64,000 nt of DNA from Bacteroidota bacterium (GCA_016721435.1 JADKIC010000009.1:1-64000); one strand, 5' to 3'; positions 40,501-51,331 are shown, numbered from the stretch's first letter. The notes: generated from the sequence alone by a model not told the origin. Translations and numbers: made by a program.

Positions 40501-41830
40501 AATCGGTCGTTCGGGCGAGGTTCGGATTATTGATTCGAATACACGTGCTGTACTTTACTCCGGTATCGTTCCTTATGGTTCGCATATTTTTGTGAAAGAA
40601 GGCCAAACCGTAAATACCGGAGATATGATCTGCGAATGGGATCCATTTAATGCAGTGATCATTTCTGAGTTTGGAGGTAAGGTTGCATTTGAACATATTG
40701 AAGAAGGAATTACTTTCAAAGAAGAGTCCGATGAACAAACCGGCTTTAAGGAGAAAGTAGTTATTGATAGCAGAGATAAAACGAAGATTCCGGTCATTAA
40801 AATTGTAAGCGGTAAGGAAACGATCAAAGCATACAATATTCCTGTAGGTGCCCATATCACAGTAAGTGAAGGAGATAAAATTGAGCCGGGAGAAATCCTT
40901 GTTAAGATTCCTCGTCAGATGGGTCGTACAGGTGATATTACCGGTGGTCTTCCACGTGTAACGGAATTGTTCGAAGCACGTAATCCAAGTAATCCTGCCG
41001 TCGTTTCTGAAATTGACGGTGTGGTGAGCTATGGTGGTGTGAAGCGTGGTAATCGTGAAACAATTATCACTGCGCGTGATGGTGAAGTGAAAAAATATCT
41101 TGTTCCTTTGAGTAAGCATATTCTTGTTCAGGATGGAGACTTTATCCGTGCAGGACAAGCGCTTTCTGATGGAGCAATTACACCGAGCGATATCCTTGCG
41201 ATCAAAGGACCAACAGCAGTTCAGGAATACCTGGTGAATGAAATTCAGGAGGTATATCGTCTGCAGGGTGTGAAGATCAATGACAAGCATTTTGAAACCA
41301 TCGTGCGTCAGATGATGCGTAAAGTCATCATCGAAGATCCGGGTGATACCCGCTTCCTCGAAAGAGAGTCGGTGAATAAAATCGATTTCAGTACGGAGAA
41401 TGATTCGATCATTGATAAGAAGGTTGTTGTAGAGCCGGGAGATTCTCCGAGGTTCAAAGCCGGACAGATTGTAACGCTTCGTCAGTTGCGTGATGAAAAC
41501 TCGCATCTCAAGCGTAAAGATCTTCGCATCGTGGAAGCCCGCGACGCTACTCCTGCCACTTCGTCACCGTTATTACAAGGAATTACACAGGCATCGTTGC
41601 ATACCAAGAGCTGGATCTCTGCAGCGTCCTTCCAGGAAACCACCAAAGTACTCAATGAAGCTGCCATTCGCGGAAGCATTGATTACCTCAACGGACTCAA
41701 GGAAAACGTTATCGTGGGACATCTTATCCCCGCTGGTACCGGATTACGCGAGTACGAAAAGCTCATCGTTGGATCTCAGGAAGAATACGACTTACTTATG
41801 GCTTCCAAAAAAGAAGCAGAAGAAGTTTAA
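37547..41830 (+). CDS. rpoC: DNA-directed RNA polymerase subunit beta' (in-frame TAG at 40130)
   Basis: 1,427 codons. N-terminal zinc finger ([20 protein letters not shown]), the active-site Mg motif NADFDGDQMAVHLPL, the trigger loop region ([20 protein letters not shown]) and the second zinc site CESKKGVCGRCYGR are all present. The frame is continuous except for a single TAG at 40130-40132, codon 862, inside YHPQTG-x-LLVKSGEEI, where family members have Glu; GAG to TAG is one substitution. Other genes here end in TAG (for example tuf), so reassignment is not supported. Sequencing error is the simplest explanation. Terminated at 41850-41880. Confidence 0.95.
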
Positions 41831-41849
41831 AAACTATCAAAATTGTACT

Positions 41850-41880
41850 CAGAAACGCCCCGATATGGGGCGTTTCTGCT
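41850..41880 (+). terminator. Rho-independent terminator of the rpoBC operon
   Basis: CAGAAACGCCCC (41850-41861) pairs perfectly with GGGGCGTTTCTG (41867-41878) around GATAT, 20 bp after the rpoC stop. Confidence 0.8.
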
Positions 41881-41910
41881 ACCCCACCTGCCTCCAGGAC
41901 GGTATCACCC

Positions 41911-42134
41911 ATTCACCCATTCGTTATTCGCCGATTCGCCGATTAGCGGATTCGCCCATTCGCCCCTGCTTGCCGGCAGGCAGGTTTCGTATATTCGTCA
42001 ATTAGCGTATTCGTCCATTCGTCCATTCGAAAATTAGCGGTTTCGTCCATTCGTCCATTCGTAGATTAGCGGATTCGCCCATTCGTACATTCGTAGATTA
42101 GCGGATTCGCCCATTCGTAATTCGTAATTTCGTA
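41911..42134 (+). repeat. 8-bp tandem array (ATTCGTCC / ATTAGCGG / ATTCGCCC units)
   Basis: About 26 octamers starting with ATT, mostly ATTCGTCC, ATTCGCCC, ATTCGTAG and ATTAGCGG, interrupted once by a GC-rich 25-nt insert with the palindrome CTTGCCGGCAGG (41966-41990). A three-unit higher-order order, ATTCGTAG-ATTAGCGG-ATTCGCCC, repeats at 42057-42080 and 42089-42112. The last units lose a base and run into a long hairpin. No gene is supported. Confidence 0.85.
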
Positions 42135-42135
42135 T

Positions 42136-42192
42136 CCCGGAAGCAGAGAAAATAAGGATGAAGGCGTTCATCCTTATTTTCACGCTTCCGGG
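42136..42192 (+). terminator. Long hairpin between the octamer array and the DUF3467 gene
   Basis: CCCGGAAGC (42136-42144) pairs with GCTTCCGGG (42184-42192), and AAATAAGGATGAA (42150-42162) pairs with TTCATCCTTATTT (42167-42179) around GGCG. Repeat units (ATATTCGTAATTTCGTA) resume after it. It may be a second terminator or an intergenic palindromic element. Confidence 0.55.
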
Positions 42193-42244
42193 AATATTCG
42201 TAATTTCGTAACCCCGTTAAGTTTCATTCTAACCCAAAATCATT

Positions 42245-42559
42245 ATGGACAACCAGAATAATAACCCCAATCAACTCAATATAGAACTCTCCGAAGAAAT
42301 CGCTGAAGGGATATATTCCAATCTCGCTATCATTACACACTCCAATGCAGAGTTCGTGGTTGATTTTGTGAAAGTGATGCCCGGCGTGCCGAAGGCCAGA
42401 GTGAAGTCAAGAATTGTATTGACCCCTCAGCATGCAAAACGTTTATTAAGTGCGTTAGCGGACAATGTACAGAAGTATGAAGCGGTACACGGTACGATTA
42501 AGCAAACGGATAGTGTGGGCTTGCCAATGAATTTTGGGGGTCCTACAGCGCAGGCCTGA
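42245..42559 (+). CDS. DUF3467 family protein
   Basis: 104-aa cytoplasmic protein with the family core NIELSEEIAEGIYSNLAIIT, SNAEFVVDFVKVMPGVPKAR, VKSRIVLTPQHAKRLLSALA. DUF3467 proteins are small, widespread, and frequently lie directly after rpoC in Bacteroidota, as here; their function is not established. The position suggests a role tied to transcription or growth rate (inference). The frame is intact, but the gene is separated from rpoC by the operon terminator and the octamer array, so it probably has its own promoter. Confidence 0.88.
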   Translation: MDNQNNNPNQLNIELSEEIAEGIYSNLAIITHSNAEFVVDFVKVMPGVPKARVKSRIVLTPQHAKRLLSALADNVQKYEAVHGTIKQTDSVGLPMNFGGPTAQA

Positions 42560-42768
42560 TCTTGCCCTGAAGTATTTTTTCTTGTTAAGGACGGTAGTAA
42601 ACAAATCCAACCGTCAATGGCTATTTAGCGTGTGGAAAATTCTATTATTAGCTCTGCTTAGGATTGAAGAAAATACGCTATTGGAGGTGCAATTGCTTCG
42701 TCATTGAACCTGCTGTCTACTTAGCACGGAAAATAAACTATTACCGGATTTTCACGTAAAAACACAGA

Positions 42769-43749
42769 ATGATTCAAGGACCATGGTATGTTAAGTTCTG
42801 GTGGCTGATAAAAGTTCTGGCTTTTTTAGTGTCCTGCTGGTTTATATATTTTCATTTCAACCGTCAATGGGTCGGACTCGGTGATGCATGGTCAAGTTTG
42901 GATCTGTTTTTTAAAGCCGAGCATAACCTTTGGTTGATCACTGTATTCATGCTTGCTATTTTGAACTGGAGCATAGAAGCAATAAAATGGAAATATTTGA
43001 TCAAAAAAATAGAGATAGTTTCTTTTTTCAGAGCGATTCGTGCAGTGTTTAACGGAATCACGGTGAGTTTTTTTACACCGAATCGCTCCGGTGAGTTTGC
43101 CGGAAGGATTATCTATCTCCACCCTGATAACAGAGTGAAAGGGGCATTGTTGTCATTGCTGGGAAGTACATCTCAGTTATTGTTAACCTTTCAGGCAGGA
43201 TTGGTGGCCTTGCTCTTTTATCTGCCTTTGTTTTTGGAGATGGAAACACAGGTCTTGTTTTTCTGGCGTGTACTGATTGTATTGATAATCGTATTACTTA
43301 GTATAGGATGGTGGAAGTTGCCACGTCTTGTAAAATGGATTGATGCGATGAACATCAGGAGTGCATGGAAAGAGAAAGTGCATGTATGGGATCTATGCTC
43401 CAATGGGGATTTGTTGTATGTATGGTCATTGTCCTTGTTCCGCTATGTAGTTTTTACATTGCAACAATTATTACTCTTTAAAATTCTGGGCTTTCATCCA
43501 CCGGTTCTTGAGATGGCCGGTTTGTCTGCTTTATCATTCATGCTTATTACTGCAATTCCAAGTATTGCGCTGGGAGAACTGGGGATTCGTGGCAGTGTGA
43601 ATCTTGCTATATTTGGCTTTGCCGGGGCTTTGTCATCTTCCATTCTACTGGTGACATTTAGTATCTGGTGTATTAATTTGGCCTTCCCTGCAATGTTAGG
43701 AGCGACATCAGTGTTGTTTCTTAAAGTCAGGAATAAAGTAATTTTATAA
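42769..43749 (+). CDS. Flippase-like (lysylphosphatidylglycerol synthase TM domain, UPF0104) membrane protein
   Basis: 326 aa with about eight predicted membrane helices (LIKVLAFLVSCWFIYFHF, LWLITVFMLAILNWSIEAI, LLTFQAGLVALLFYLPLFL and others) and the family motif ITVSFFTPNRSGEFAGRI near residue 100. It lacks a soluble aminoacyl-transferase domain, so it is the stand-alone membrane type associated with lipid or polyprenyl-linked sugar handling. It is 4 bp upstream of the GT2 gene, forming a likely two-gene operon for a glycolipid or surface polysaccharide step (inference). The reading frame is intact. Confidence 0.82.
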   Translation: MIQGPWYVKFWWLIKVLAFLVSCWFIYFHFNRQWVGLGDAWSSLDLFFKAEHNLWLITVFMLAILNWSIEAIKWKYLIKKIEIVSFFRAIRAVFNGITVSFFTPNRSGEFAGRIIYLHPDNRVKGALLSLLGSTSQLLLTFQAGLVALLFYLPLFLEMETQVLFFWRVLIVLIIVLLSIGWWKLPRLVKWIDAMNIRSAWKEKVHVWDLCSNGDLLYVWSLSLFRYVVFTLQQLLLFKILGFHPPVLEMAGLSALSFMLITAIPSIALGELGIRGSVNLAIFGFAGALSSSILLVTFSIWCINLAFPAMLGATSVLFLKVRNKVIL

Positions 43750-43753
43750 AGTC

Positions 43754-44867
43754 ATGGCAATTGCATTCGTCCTTTTGAATTTAGGTTATGCCCTGTTGCT
43801 TGTTTATTATTCCCGGGGATGGAAGATGGCAATAGAAAAAGCGCCGGAAACTTATCTGACAACGATCTTCCGAAGGTTTCGGTACTGCTACCCGTTAGGA
43901 ATGAGTCGGAGAATATTTCCTCATTTATCCAATCCTTGCAAAGTCAGAATTATCCTGCTGAAAAAGTAGAATGGATCGTTATCGATGATCATATTGAGGA
44001 TGATACGTGGAAGAAATTATCCCTCCTCACTGACCCCGACTGCATATTGTCCGCTTACAAGAAGCTACCCATCAGGGGAAGAAAGCTGCGCTTACAGCCG
44101 GCGTGCATGCAGCAACAGGTGAATGGATCATTACCGGTGATGCTGACTGTACGATGTCAGCGAACTGGATCCGTGCATTGGTTACGAAAGGTATTGCTGA
44201 TGATGCGATGATGGTATGTGGTTTAGTGAAAGTGGAGGACGAAGGAAGGCCTATCACTGCATTTCAGGCGATGGAGACTGCGGTATTGCAATCCTGCGGT
44301 GCCGGATCACTTCAAAACGGATTTCCTTTGCTGAACACAGGGGCGAGTCTGGCCTTTCGTAAAAGCGCCTGGCTGAAAGCAGATGGTTACCGGCAGCAAC
44401 AGCATATCGCTTCCGGTGATGATACGTTTCTCATGCTGAGCTTCAATAATTTTTTTCCGGGTAAAGTGGTTCCGCTCGTTGCACCTGATGCAGTAGTTTC
44501 AACACGGCCGATGCCAACATTATTGAACGTCATTCAGCAGCGCTTACGGTGGAATGGTAAGGTAAAACATTATCCGGTGGGATCTATTCATTTCGTTGGA
44601 CTATTGGTAATGGCAGCAGCGCTAGCTTTCGTTTGCGCAATTTTTCTATTCATCATGGATAGAAGCACTGTCGCTACTTTTGGTTTAGTATTCCTGCTTC
44701 GTTTTATTGCCGAGTGGATTCTCCTGAGGAATTGGGGAAAGTTAACGAATCAGTTTTTTTCACTTTATGAGATCGTGTTAATGTCGTTTTTCTATCCCTT
44801 ATTTACCTTGTTTTCGCTTATAATCAGGCCGTTTGTGAACAATTCATGGAAGGGGCGCAAACTGTGA
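43754..44867 (+). CDS. Membrane-anchored glycosyltransferase family 2 (two frameshifts)
   Basis: About 370 aa. N-terminal membrane helix (MAIAFVLLNLGYALLLVYY), then a GT-A domain: PKVSVLLPVRNESENISSFI, VEWIVIDDHIEDDTW, KKAALTAGVHAATGEWIITG with DADC as the metal-binding DxD equivalent, FPLLNTGASLAFRK, ASGDDTFLML and the QxxRW motif IQQRLRWNGKVK. Three to four C-terminal membrane helices follow, as in processive or polyprenyl-linked GT2 enzymes. Frame breaks near 43855 and 44075 are single-base and restore family sequence. The donor sugar cannot be inferred. It pairs with the flippase-like gene directly upstream. Confidence 0.85.
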
Positions 44868-44936
44868 ATAAAACAGGTTCAATGTTAACAGGAAGGATTT
44901 GATTTTTTAGTACTTTGCACCTGTAATAACACGTGT

Positions 44937-46520
44937 ATGAAAAAGATAATTTATATCCTTTTGCTGCTTCTGGTGCATGGTTCCATTGTCGCTCAGAAAA
45001 AGCAACCTGCTATCAAACCATTTACAAATGATGAATTGAAAGATGCTTCCAAAGAAGCAGATGCTTATTTTAAAGCATTGAATTATCCGATGGCGTTGAA
45101 ATTGTATGAGCGTCTCGTTATCACCGAAGCCGGCAACGCAGAGTACAATCATAAATTGGGGTTATGCTATCTGCTGACAAATTTGGCGAAACATAAAGCA
45201 GTTCCATATCTGGAATTCGCAGCAAATGCAAATACTAAAGATAAGCCGAAGGATGTCTTGTTTGATTTGGGCAAGGCGTATCATTATGCCGGACTCTACG
45301 ACAAAGCGATAGAAACGTTTGAGGCATTTCGTGTGCAGAAGGGGGGAAGCGTGGATGCAAAATTGAAGTTTACCCGATGGGTAGAGTGGAGTTATAACGC
45401 AAAGAAGCTAGTGGAAAATCCGGTGGCTTGCACTTTTCAGAATTTAAGTAAAACAATTAATTCAACACAAGCGGACTATCGCCCGATCATGGGTGCTGCC
45501 GATACGATCATCTATTTTAGCTCGAAGAGAAAGGGTTCAACAGGAGGATTGACAGATGATTTCGGTGATTCACCTTCCGATGTTTATTTTTTTACACAGA
45601 ATGATACGTCCCGATCCAAAGTGAAGAATGCGGGCATTGCTGTGAATACAGAATTTTATGAGGAGACGATGTTTTTAAATATGAATGGTGATCGTATGTT
45701 GATTTACCGAGAAGGTCCGGAAGCGAATGGTGATATTTATCTGGCGGATTTGCAGGGGAAATCATGGGGGAAGCCGGTCTTGCTGGGAAAAGATTTTCAG
45801 ACGAAAGTTTTGGAAACCGGTGCTACGATGTCACCCGACGGACTTACACTTTATTTTTCTGCAGAGGCTATGGATGGCAAAACAGGGAAAGATATTTACA
45901 AGTGTACACGAACAGAATCCACCGGTTTTGGTAAGCCGGAAAAGTTAACCGGACCTCTGAATACAGATGGTGATGAAGATAATCCTGTTCTTTGGCTGGA
46001 TGGAAAAACGCTTTTCTTTAGCTCCACCAATCATCAAAGCATGGGTGGATTAGATATTTTCATGAGTTATATGAGTAGTCCGAGTGAAGGCTTTGGTGCT
46101 CCAATGAATCTCGGGTATCCGATTAATTCGGTGTATGATGATTTTAACATCGCTGTTGCTGCAGATGGGAAGACGGCTTATTTATCTGCTGTTCGCGATA
46201 GCGGTATTGGTGATTACGATTTATACAAAGTGACCCTGGAAAAATCGCTCGTTCAAAATCCCTTATGCTGGGTAGCGGGAAAAGGGGTAACCAATGTAGG
46301 CACTCCTGCCAAAGGCGCTTTCGCAGTGATCACCACGCCATCGAGTGGAGATGCAGTAGCAACACTGGAAACGAATGAGGCGAACGGAAGATTTGATGTC
46401 GCATTGCCTCCGGGCACTTACAAGGTAGTATTGAAGCATGCCAAGGCCGGAAAAGCAGAGACGGATTTAGTCATCGAGCCAGGTACTTCGCATATGTCTG
46501 TTGAATTAAAATTTCCATAA
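44937..46520 (+). CDS. Exported TPR / PD40 beta-propeller protein
   Basis: Unbroken 527 aa. Signal peptide MKKIIYILLLLLVHGSIVAQ; TPR-like helical pairs at about 30-150 (SKEADAYFKALNYPMALKLY, NHKLGLCYLLTNLAKHKAVP, FDLGKAYHYAGLYDKAIETF); then PD40/WD40-like propeller blades (YRPIMGAADTIIYFSSKRKG, SPDGLTLYFSAEAMDGKTGK, LWLDGKTLFFSSTNHQSMGG) to about 440; and a carboxypeptidase-regulatory-like beta domain (NEANGRFDVALPPGTYKVVL) at the end. Related Bacteroidota proteins add an OmpA domain, which this one lacks. It resembles the T9SS accessory PorE/SprF-neighbour and OmpA-TPR-PD40 groups, but a specific role is not supported. Confidence 0.85.
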   Translation: MKKIIYILLLLLVHGSIVAQKKQPAIKPFTNDELKDASKEADAYFKALNYPMALKLYERLVITEAGNAEYNHKLGLCYLLTNLAKHKAVPYLEFAANANTKDKPKDVLFDLGKAYHYAGLYDKAIETFEAFRVQKGGSVDAKLKFTRWVEWSYNAKKLVENPVACTFQNLSKTINSTQADYRPIMGAADTIIYFSSKRKGSTGGLTDDFGDSPSDVYFFTQNDTSRSKVKNAGIAVNTEFYEETMFLNMNGDRMLIYREGPEANGDIYLADLQGKSWGKPVLLGKDFQTKVLETGATMSPDGLTLYFSAEAMDGKTGKDIYKCTRTESTGFGKPEKLTGPLNTDGDEDNPVLWLDGKTLFFSSTNHQSMGGLDIFMSYMSSPSEGFGAPMNLGYPINSVYDDFNIAVAADGKTAYLSAVRDSGIGDYDLYKVTLEKSLVQNPLCWVAGKGVTNVGTPAKGAFAVITTPSSGDAVATLETNEANGRFDVALPPGTYKVVLKHAKAGKAETDLVIEPGTSHMSVELKFP

Positions 46521-46544
46521 CGGTAGCGTATTAACGAATTTGTC

Positions 46545-47312
46545 ATGATAAAATTAAATAAGCCACTGGCTTTTTTCGATCTCGAAACGACCGGTATAAC
46601 TGTAGGTGCTGACCGGATTGTTGAAATCAGTATTTTGAAATTAATGCCCGATGGTTCTAAACCGGTACTCACGAAGCGAGTGAATCCGGAGATACCCATT
46701 CCTGCAGGAGCATCTAAAGTGCATGGGATCTATGATCAGGATGTAGCGCACGAACCCACGTTTAAGCAATTGGCTCCGGAGATTTCCGCATTCATAGGTA
46801 ATGCTGATCTGGCAGGTTATAATTCCAATAAGTTTGATATTCCGATGCTGGTGGATGAATTTCTCAGGGTAGAAATTAATTTTGATATGAAGGGCCGCCG
46901 TATGGTAGACGTGCAAAATATTTTTCATAAGATGGAGCAACGTACACTTGCTGCCGCGTATAAATTTTATTGCCAGAAAGAAATAGAGAATGCGCACAGT
47001 GCCGAGGCGGATATTATTGCTACCTACGAAGTATTTGTAGCGCAATTAGAGCGCTATCCTGACCTTGCAAAGGATGTAGAAGGGTTGCACCAGTTCACAG
47101 CGATGAACCAAAACGTAGACCTCGCCGGACGCATTGTCTTTAATGAGAAGAAAGAGGAAGTCTTCAACTTCGGAAAGCATAAAGGCCGCACTGTCGCTGA
47201 TGTCTTCGAAAAGGAACCGTCCTATTACGACTGGATGCTCAAAGGTGATTTCCCGGCGGAGACAAAGAAAGTGCTGATGGCTTTAAGATTAAGAGGTCTC
47301 AATACCGGATAG
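46545..47312 (+). CDS. 3'-5' exonuclease, DnaQ-like (DEDDh) with ExoX-like C-terminal domain
   Basis: 255 aa. Exonuclease domain 1-175: ExoI AFFDLETTG (Asp, Glu), ExoII AGYNSNKFDIPMLVDEF (Asp), ExoIII with HSAEADIIATYEV (His, Asp). This completes the DEDDh metal site for hydrolysis of DNA or RNA 3' ends. C-terminal residues ~195-255 (FNFGKHKGRTVADVFEKEPS, YYDWMLKGDFPAETKKVL) match the small exodeoxyribonuclease X-like domain. It is a stand-alone protein, not part of a polymerase, so proofreading by association or a repair/RNA-trimming role are both possible. The frame is intact. Confidence 0.88.
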   Translation: MIKLNKPLAFFDLETTGITVGADRIVEISILKLMPDGSKPVLTKRVNPEIPIPAGASKVHGIYDQDVAHEPTFKQLAPEISAFIGNADLAGYNSNKFDIPMLVDEFLRVEINFDMKGRRMVDVQNIFHKMEQRTLAAAYKFYCQKEIENAHSAEADIIATYEVFVAQLERYPDLAKDVEGLHQFTAMNQNVDLAGRIVFNEKKEEVFNFGKHKGRTVADVFEKEPSYYDWMLKGDFPAETKKVLMALRLRGLNTG

Positions 47313-47512
47313 GCTTTTTTGTACACAGATTTTGCAGGAGTTGAAATTTTGCAATGATTTGTTCGTATCATCAAGCGGGCGGTTCTGCCCTTAGTTTCTG
47401 TTTTGAATCATGCATTTGACTCAATCAACAGATTTCTGCGGAGGTATGTGTTTCTTGCCGGTAAATCCTTATCACCCGTCTTTATTTTTTTCGTTTTTTC
47501 TGGAAATATGCT

Positions 47513-47520
47513 TACCTTTG
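47513..47520 (+). promoter_or_regulatory. -7 box TACCTTTG upstream of the first LamG/PKD gene
   Basis: TACCTTTG matches TAnnTTTG and ends 18 nt before the ATG at 47539. No TTTG is present at the expected distance. Confidence 0.4.
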
Positions 47521-47538
47521 ATTATAATTTTATAAGGC

Positions 47539-50500
47539 ATGAAGAAAACTTTCCTCCTCATTATAGCATTGCTGTCTTTACTTTCTCTGAATGCACAGAT
47601 TGAAAAAAGCGGATTGCTTTTCGATGGTATTGACGATATTGCGATTGTCCCGGATAAGTACAATCTGAATGTCAGAAAGGGTGATTTTACAATTGAATTT
47701 TGGATGAGGTCAGATACATTAGATACACAATATATCTTATCCAAAGGTATGAGTACTTATCATCAGGGAGGATATGGAATTTGGCTGTCAGCGAGTGGAA
47801 ATATTGGTTATAGTTACATAACATCAGGAGGTGGTCAAACATCTGCTAATTCTAATTTTAACGTATCCGATGGCAGTTGTCACCATATCGCAATTGTTGT
47901 ACAGGCTGCATTAATTAATTTTTATGTAGATGGTGTTTTTGTTACTTCAAAGTCGCTTTACAATCTGGGTAGCAACAATGTTAATACTGACTCGGTTCGA
48001 ATAGGCGGTGAAGTGTCAAATTCGTTTTATTATTTTAATTTTAAAGGTTTATTGAAGGATATTCGGATATGGAACTATGCGAGAGATCAGTTTGCTATTT
48101 TGAAGTATATGCGAAAATCGGTTCCTTCAAATGCTTCCGGATTGGTGGCTAATTGGAGTATGGGCGGAGGTGCAAAACAACAAATCAAGGATTTGTCTTC
48201 AAATGCATACCATGGTTATAAGGGAAATACTCCTCAACAGGATGGGCATGATCCTCTATCAGGCATGGATTGCTTTTCAGCGATACGACCAGTTTCGATT
48301 ACTGTTCCTTTTTAGTACGGGTTTTGTGATGGAAGCAGTGTTGTCTTGAATCGCAATGTGCCTTCCGGATCAGTATGTCAATGGTATCGAAACGGTGCTG
48401 TTATTTCAAATGCAAATTCAACCGCTTACACCGCAAATGTATCAGGTATTTATTCTGTATCTCTGACAAATGCGAATGGCTGTACAAGTTATTCTGAACC
48501 TGTAAAAGTAAAGAAGTACCTTGATGAAATAAGTGGAGTTATGTTTAATGGAAGTTATTCTATTTCGAGCTGGCACTGTTTGAATAATAATTCGGCAACA
48601 TTGAGTGTGCCGTTCAATGCAGGATATACCTACAAATGGTATCGCGACTCTGTACTTGTTCCGCAAACGGGTAATTCGTTTTCTACGCATAGTTATGGGA
48701 ATTATTATTGTGTCGTTTCAGCTCCGGGTGGATGTTCTAAAAGTACCAGTTCCATTACACTCGGATCAAATAATCCTGTGCTGGTTCCATTGTCCACTAC
48801 TTCTCCTTGTGCAGGTACTTCCGTGAACCTCGAGGTAGATTTACTCTATAAAATAAACCCCCTTTATAACTGGAAGCTGAATGGTACTTCTGTTGCGATA
48901 ACCAATAATTCATCTTACTCGTTTACTCAGGGAGGTGTGGTTACCTGCGAAGTGACAGATACCAATCTTTGTCCCGGTTCGAGAAGTACGAATTCATTAA
49001 GCCTTACTTTTGGAAGCTTACCCAATCTGTCAGTAAACGGCATATCATCATCACTGGATGATTGTGATAATTTATATACCTCATTCTATCTGATGGCTTA
49101 TAATGGAACTGTTTTCCCGATCCCGGTGTATCATCTATTCGTGGGATGTTATTCTTTCTGCCTTTTGCAAACTACATCCTGTTTTACAGATTACTCGGGA
49201 GTATTTTCTGCATCTGGAACTTCATCATGTGGTACTTTTAATACCAATTCTATTATAATCAGGAAAACAGCTAGCGGCACTGTCCCACCTGAAATCTCAA
49301 GTAGCACGACCTCTTCATGTTCACCCTGGCAGGTATGGGTTGATTATGGTTGGGTTGCTTATCAATGGTATTTTAATGACATTCCAATAGCCGGTGCAAC
49401 AACTTACTATTTTACAGTCAATAAAACCGGAAAGTATACGTGTAGATTATTCAATTCCTGTGGATCAATTCTGTCAGATTCCTTGAATGCTGATGTATAT
49501 AATGTCTCTCCTGCCATTACATCCACTAAGGGAAACGTGATCTGTTCCAATGATTCCACAAAATTGATGGCCCCATATAATTATAGCAGTTACCAATGGT
49601 TCAAAGATGGAGTCCTTATTCCCGGTGCGATCTCTTTTTTTAAATATGCTTCGTTGCCCGGGAAGTACTGTTGCAGGGTTTCAAAGAATGGCTGTGTGAC
49701 AAATTTATTTTCGGATACAATCAGTATTTCACGTGTCAGCCCGATAACCATAATGCCTTCTGCAATCAGCGGAGATACATTGGTTTGCCCTGGTGCTTCA
49801 CGTTTCAGTTATTCGGTGAGTCAATCTCTTTCATATGCGTATTATTATTGGACTGTACCGGCTGGAGCGACATTGGTTTCAGGACAAGGAACAAATCACA
49901 TTAAGCTTGTTTTTTCCCCGGCGTTCACTGGGGGTAATTTGAAGGTGCAGTTCTCAAATGTTTGCGGATCCGGACCTGCTCAGATAAAATATATTAATTC
50001 CAATGCTGCGCTTGCTCCTGCGGGAATTAGCGGACCTTTAAGCGGAGTTTGTAATTCGACCGTCACTTATACCTTGCCCGTACTGAATAATGTGCTTGGA
50101 TATACATGGACAGTTCCGGGTGGAATGACGCTGTTGAGTGGACAGGGTACAAATACAATTATAGTGAATTTTAATGCAGGGTTTGTGAAAGATACACTTC
50201 GACTATCACTGCATGTAGTGTGAGTGATGATGCGCAATGGATCATACAGTCTTCTCCTGCCAAGCCTGTAAGTATGGCAGGACCAATTGGTGTTTGTGCA
50301 GGTCAGATGGGATTGACTTATTCAATTACCCCGGTGTACAGTGCTACCAGTTATACATGGACTCCACCTTCAGGTGCTACTATAACCAGTGGACAAGGTA
50401 CTACGCAAATTTCTATGGATATGGGAACATCCTCAGGGGTATTGAAAGTGAGAGCGGATAATGCATGTGGTTCTTCAGCCGACAAATCACTGCAGCTGCT

Positions 50501-50777
50501 TGTGGTATGCAGGACGGGTTTTTCGACATTGGCGGATGCTGATGATTTCACTGTTTTTCCGGTTCCGGCTATTTCCAGTGGGATTATTTATTTGTCAAGT
50601 GATTTGATGAAAGAAAATGAATGTGTGTTTCGTTTGTTTACTAGTGAAGGCCGGCTATTGATGAGGGAAAATTTCAATACCCTGTCTGAACATTACGAGG
50701 TGCAATTACCGGAACTTGCGGCCGGCTTCTATATTTGTGAATTGGCAGTAGGGGAGAGTCGTAAGCAGCAAAAATGA
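47539..50777 (+). CDS. Secreted LamG/Ig-like/PKD-like T9SS protein, paralogue 1 (two frameshifts)
   Basis: About 1,080 aa. Signal peptide (MKKTFLLIIALLSLLSLNAQ), then a LamG/concanavalin-like domain (GLLFDGIDDIAIVPDKYNLN, FTIEFWMRSDTLD, DGSCHHIAIVVQ) to about 230. Next come Ig-like modules with a YxWYxNGxxI / SGxYxVxxTNxxGC pattern, and three PKD-like modules each carrying SGQGTN or SGQGTT (TLVSGQGTNHIKLVFSP, LLSGQGTNTIIVNFN, ITSGQGTTQISMDMG). The C-terminal T9SS domain has DFTVFPVPAISSG, LFTSEGRLLM and LAAGFYICELAVG. Frame breaks near 48315 and 50219. Probably a surface adhesin or glycan-binding protein (inference); see the paralogue at 54509. Confidence 0.85.
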
Positions 50778-51170
50778 TTGTGAAGTGATTTAAAATTGAA
50801 TGACAGTTGTTTGGTGAAACCGATTCCTCCGTTGAAGATACTTATGGGGGGGACAAAATTAAAAGGCGGCGTCCCGGCAATACAATTTTGGCAAAGCGTG
50901 ATTAATCTCCGGGAAAACACTATAGAAAATATTTTTATTGGAATTGATAAGTTAAGTGCTCCATGTGCAGGTATTTCTAAATTAGAGGACTAAATTAGAA
51001 AGCGGAATAAGTACATTTAAAACTGTAACCTTACAGCCTCGATACCGTGGAGAGGGTGAGTCCCACATAAAGCTGACAGGGGAATTGTAGGTTAGAGTTT
51101 ATACAATTCTTGTACCCGTGATTTGCATATGGTTTCAGGAAACAGAATTAATAATAGTTATTAGACTATG

Positions 51171-51290
51171 AAAAGAGAATATTTTGTTTTTATGGATATA
51201 TTTTAAAATATTTTGTTCAACATCGTTGATGTTTGGTCAAAATACTCGGGTTCAAAGAATGGAGATAAAAATAAAAAGTTTATGTTGAAG
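51171..51290 (+). pseudogene. Degraded 5' end of a secreted-protein gene
   Basis: Starts ATGAAAAGAG at 51171 and, with two frame changes, reads a hydrophobic stretch ending CSTSLMFGQ, the typical end of a Bacteroidota signal peptide, followed by NTRVQRMEIKIKS before stopping. It cannot be extended. Likely a remnant, though only weakly supported. Confidence 0.3.
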
Positions 51291-51331
51291 TAAAGACTCG
51301 GTTTTAAAGAGCATATACAGAGTTTCAGCTA

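Noticed and set aside
40412..41506. 364-codon open frame antisense to rpoC
   Set aside because: Entirely inside the conserved rpoC coding sequence; composition (His/Asn/Thr/Phe-rich) is that of a shadow frame.
37547..41830. Genetic-code change (TAG recoded as Glu) suggested by rpoC
   Set aside because: TAG is used as the normal terminator of tuf and other genes and no other in-frame TAG in conserved genes was seen.
50796..50993. 65-codon plus-strand frame after the first LamG gene
   Set aside because: No signal peptide, no family pattern, low-complexity start; region is better read as remnant DNA.
51030..51110. Possible group II intron or transposon end (GAGAGGGTGAGTCCCAC)
   Set aside because: No intron domain V, no reverse transcriptase, no terminal inverted repeats or target duplication could be found.
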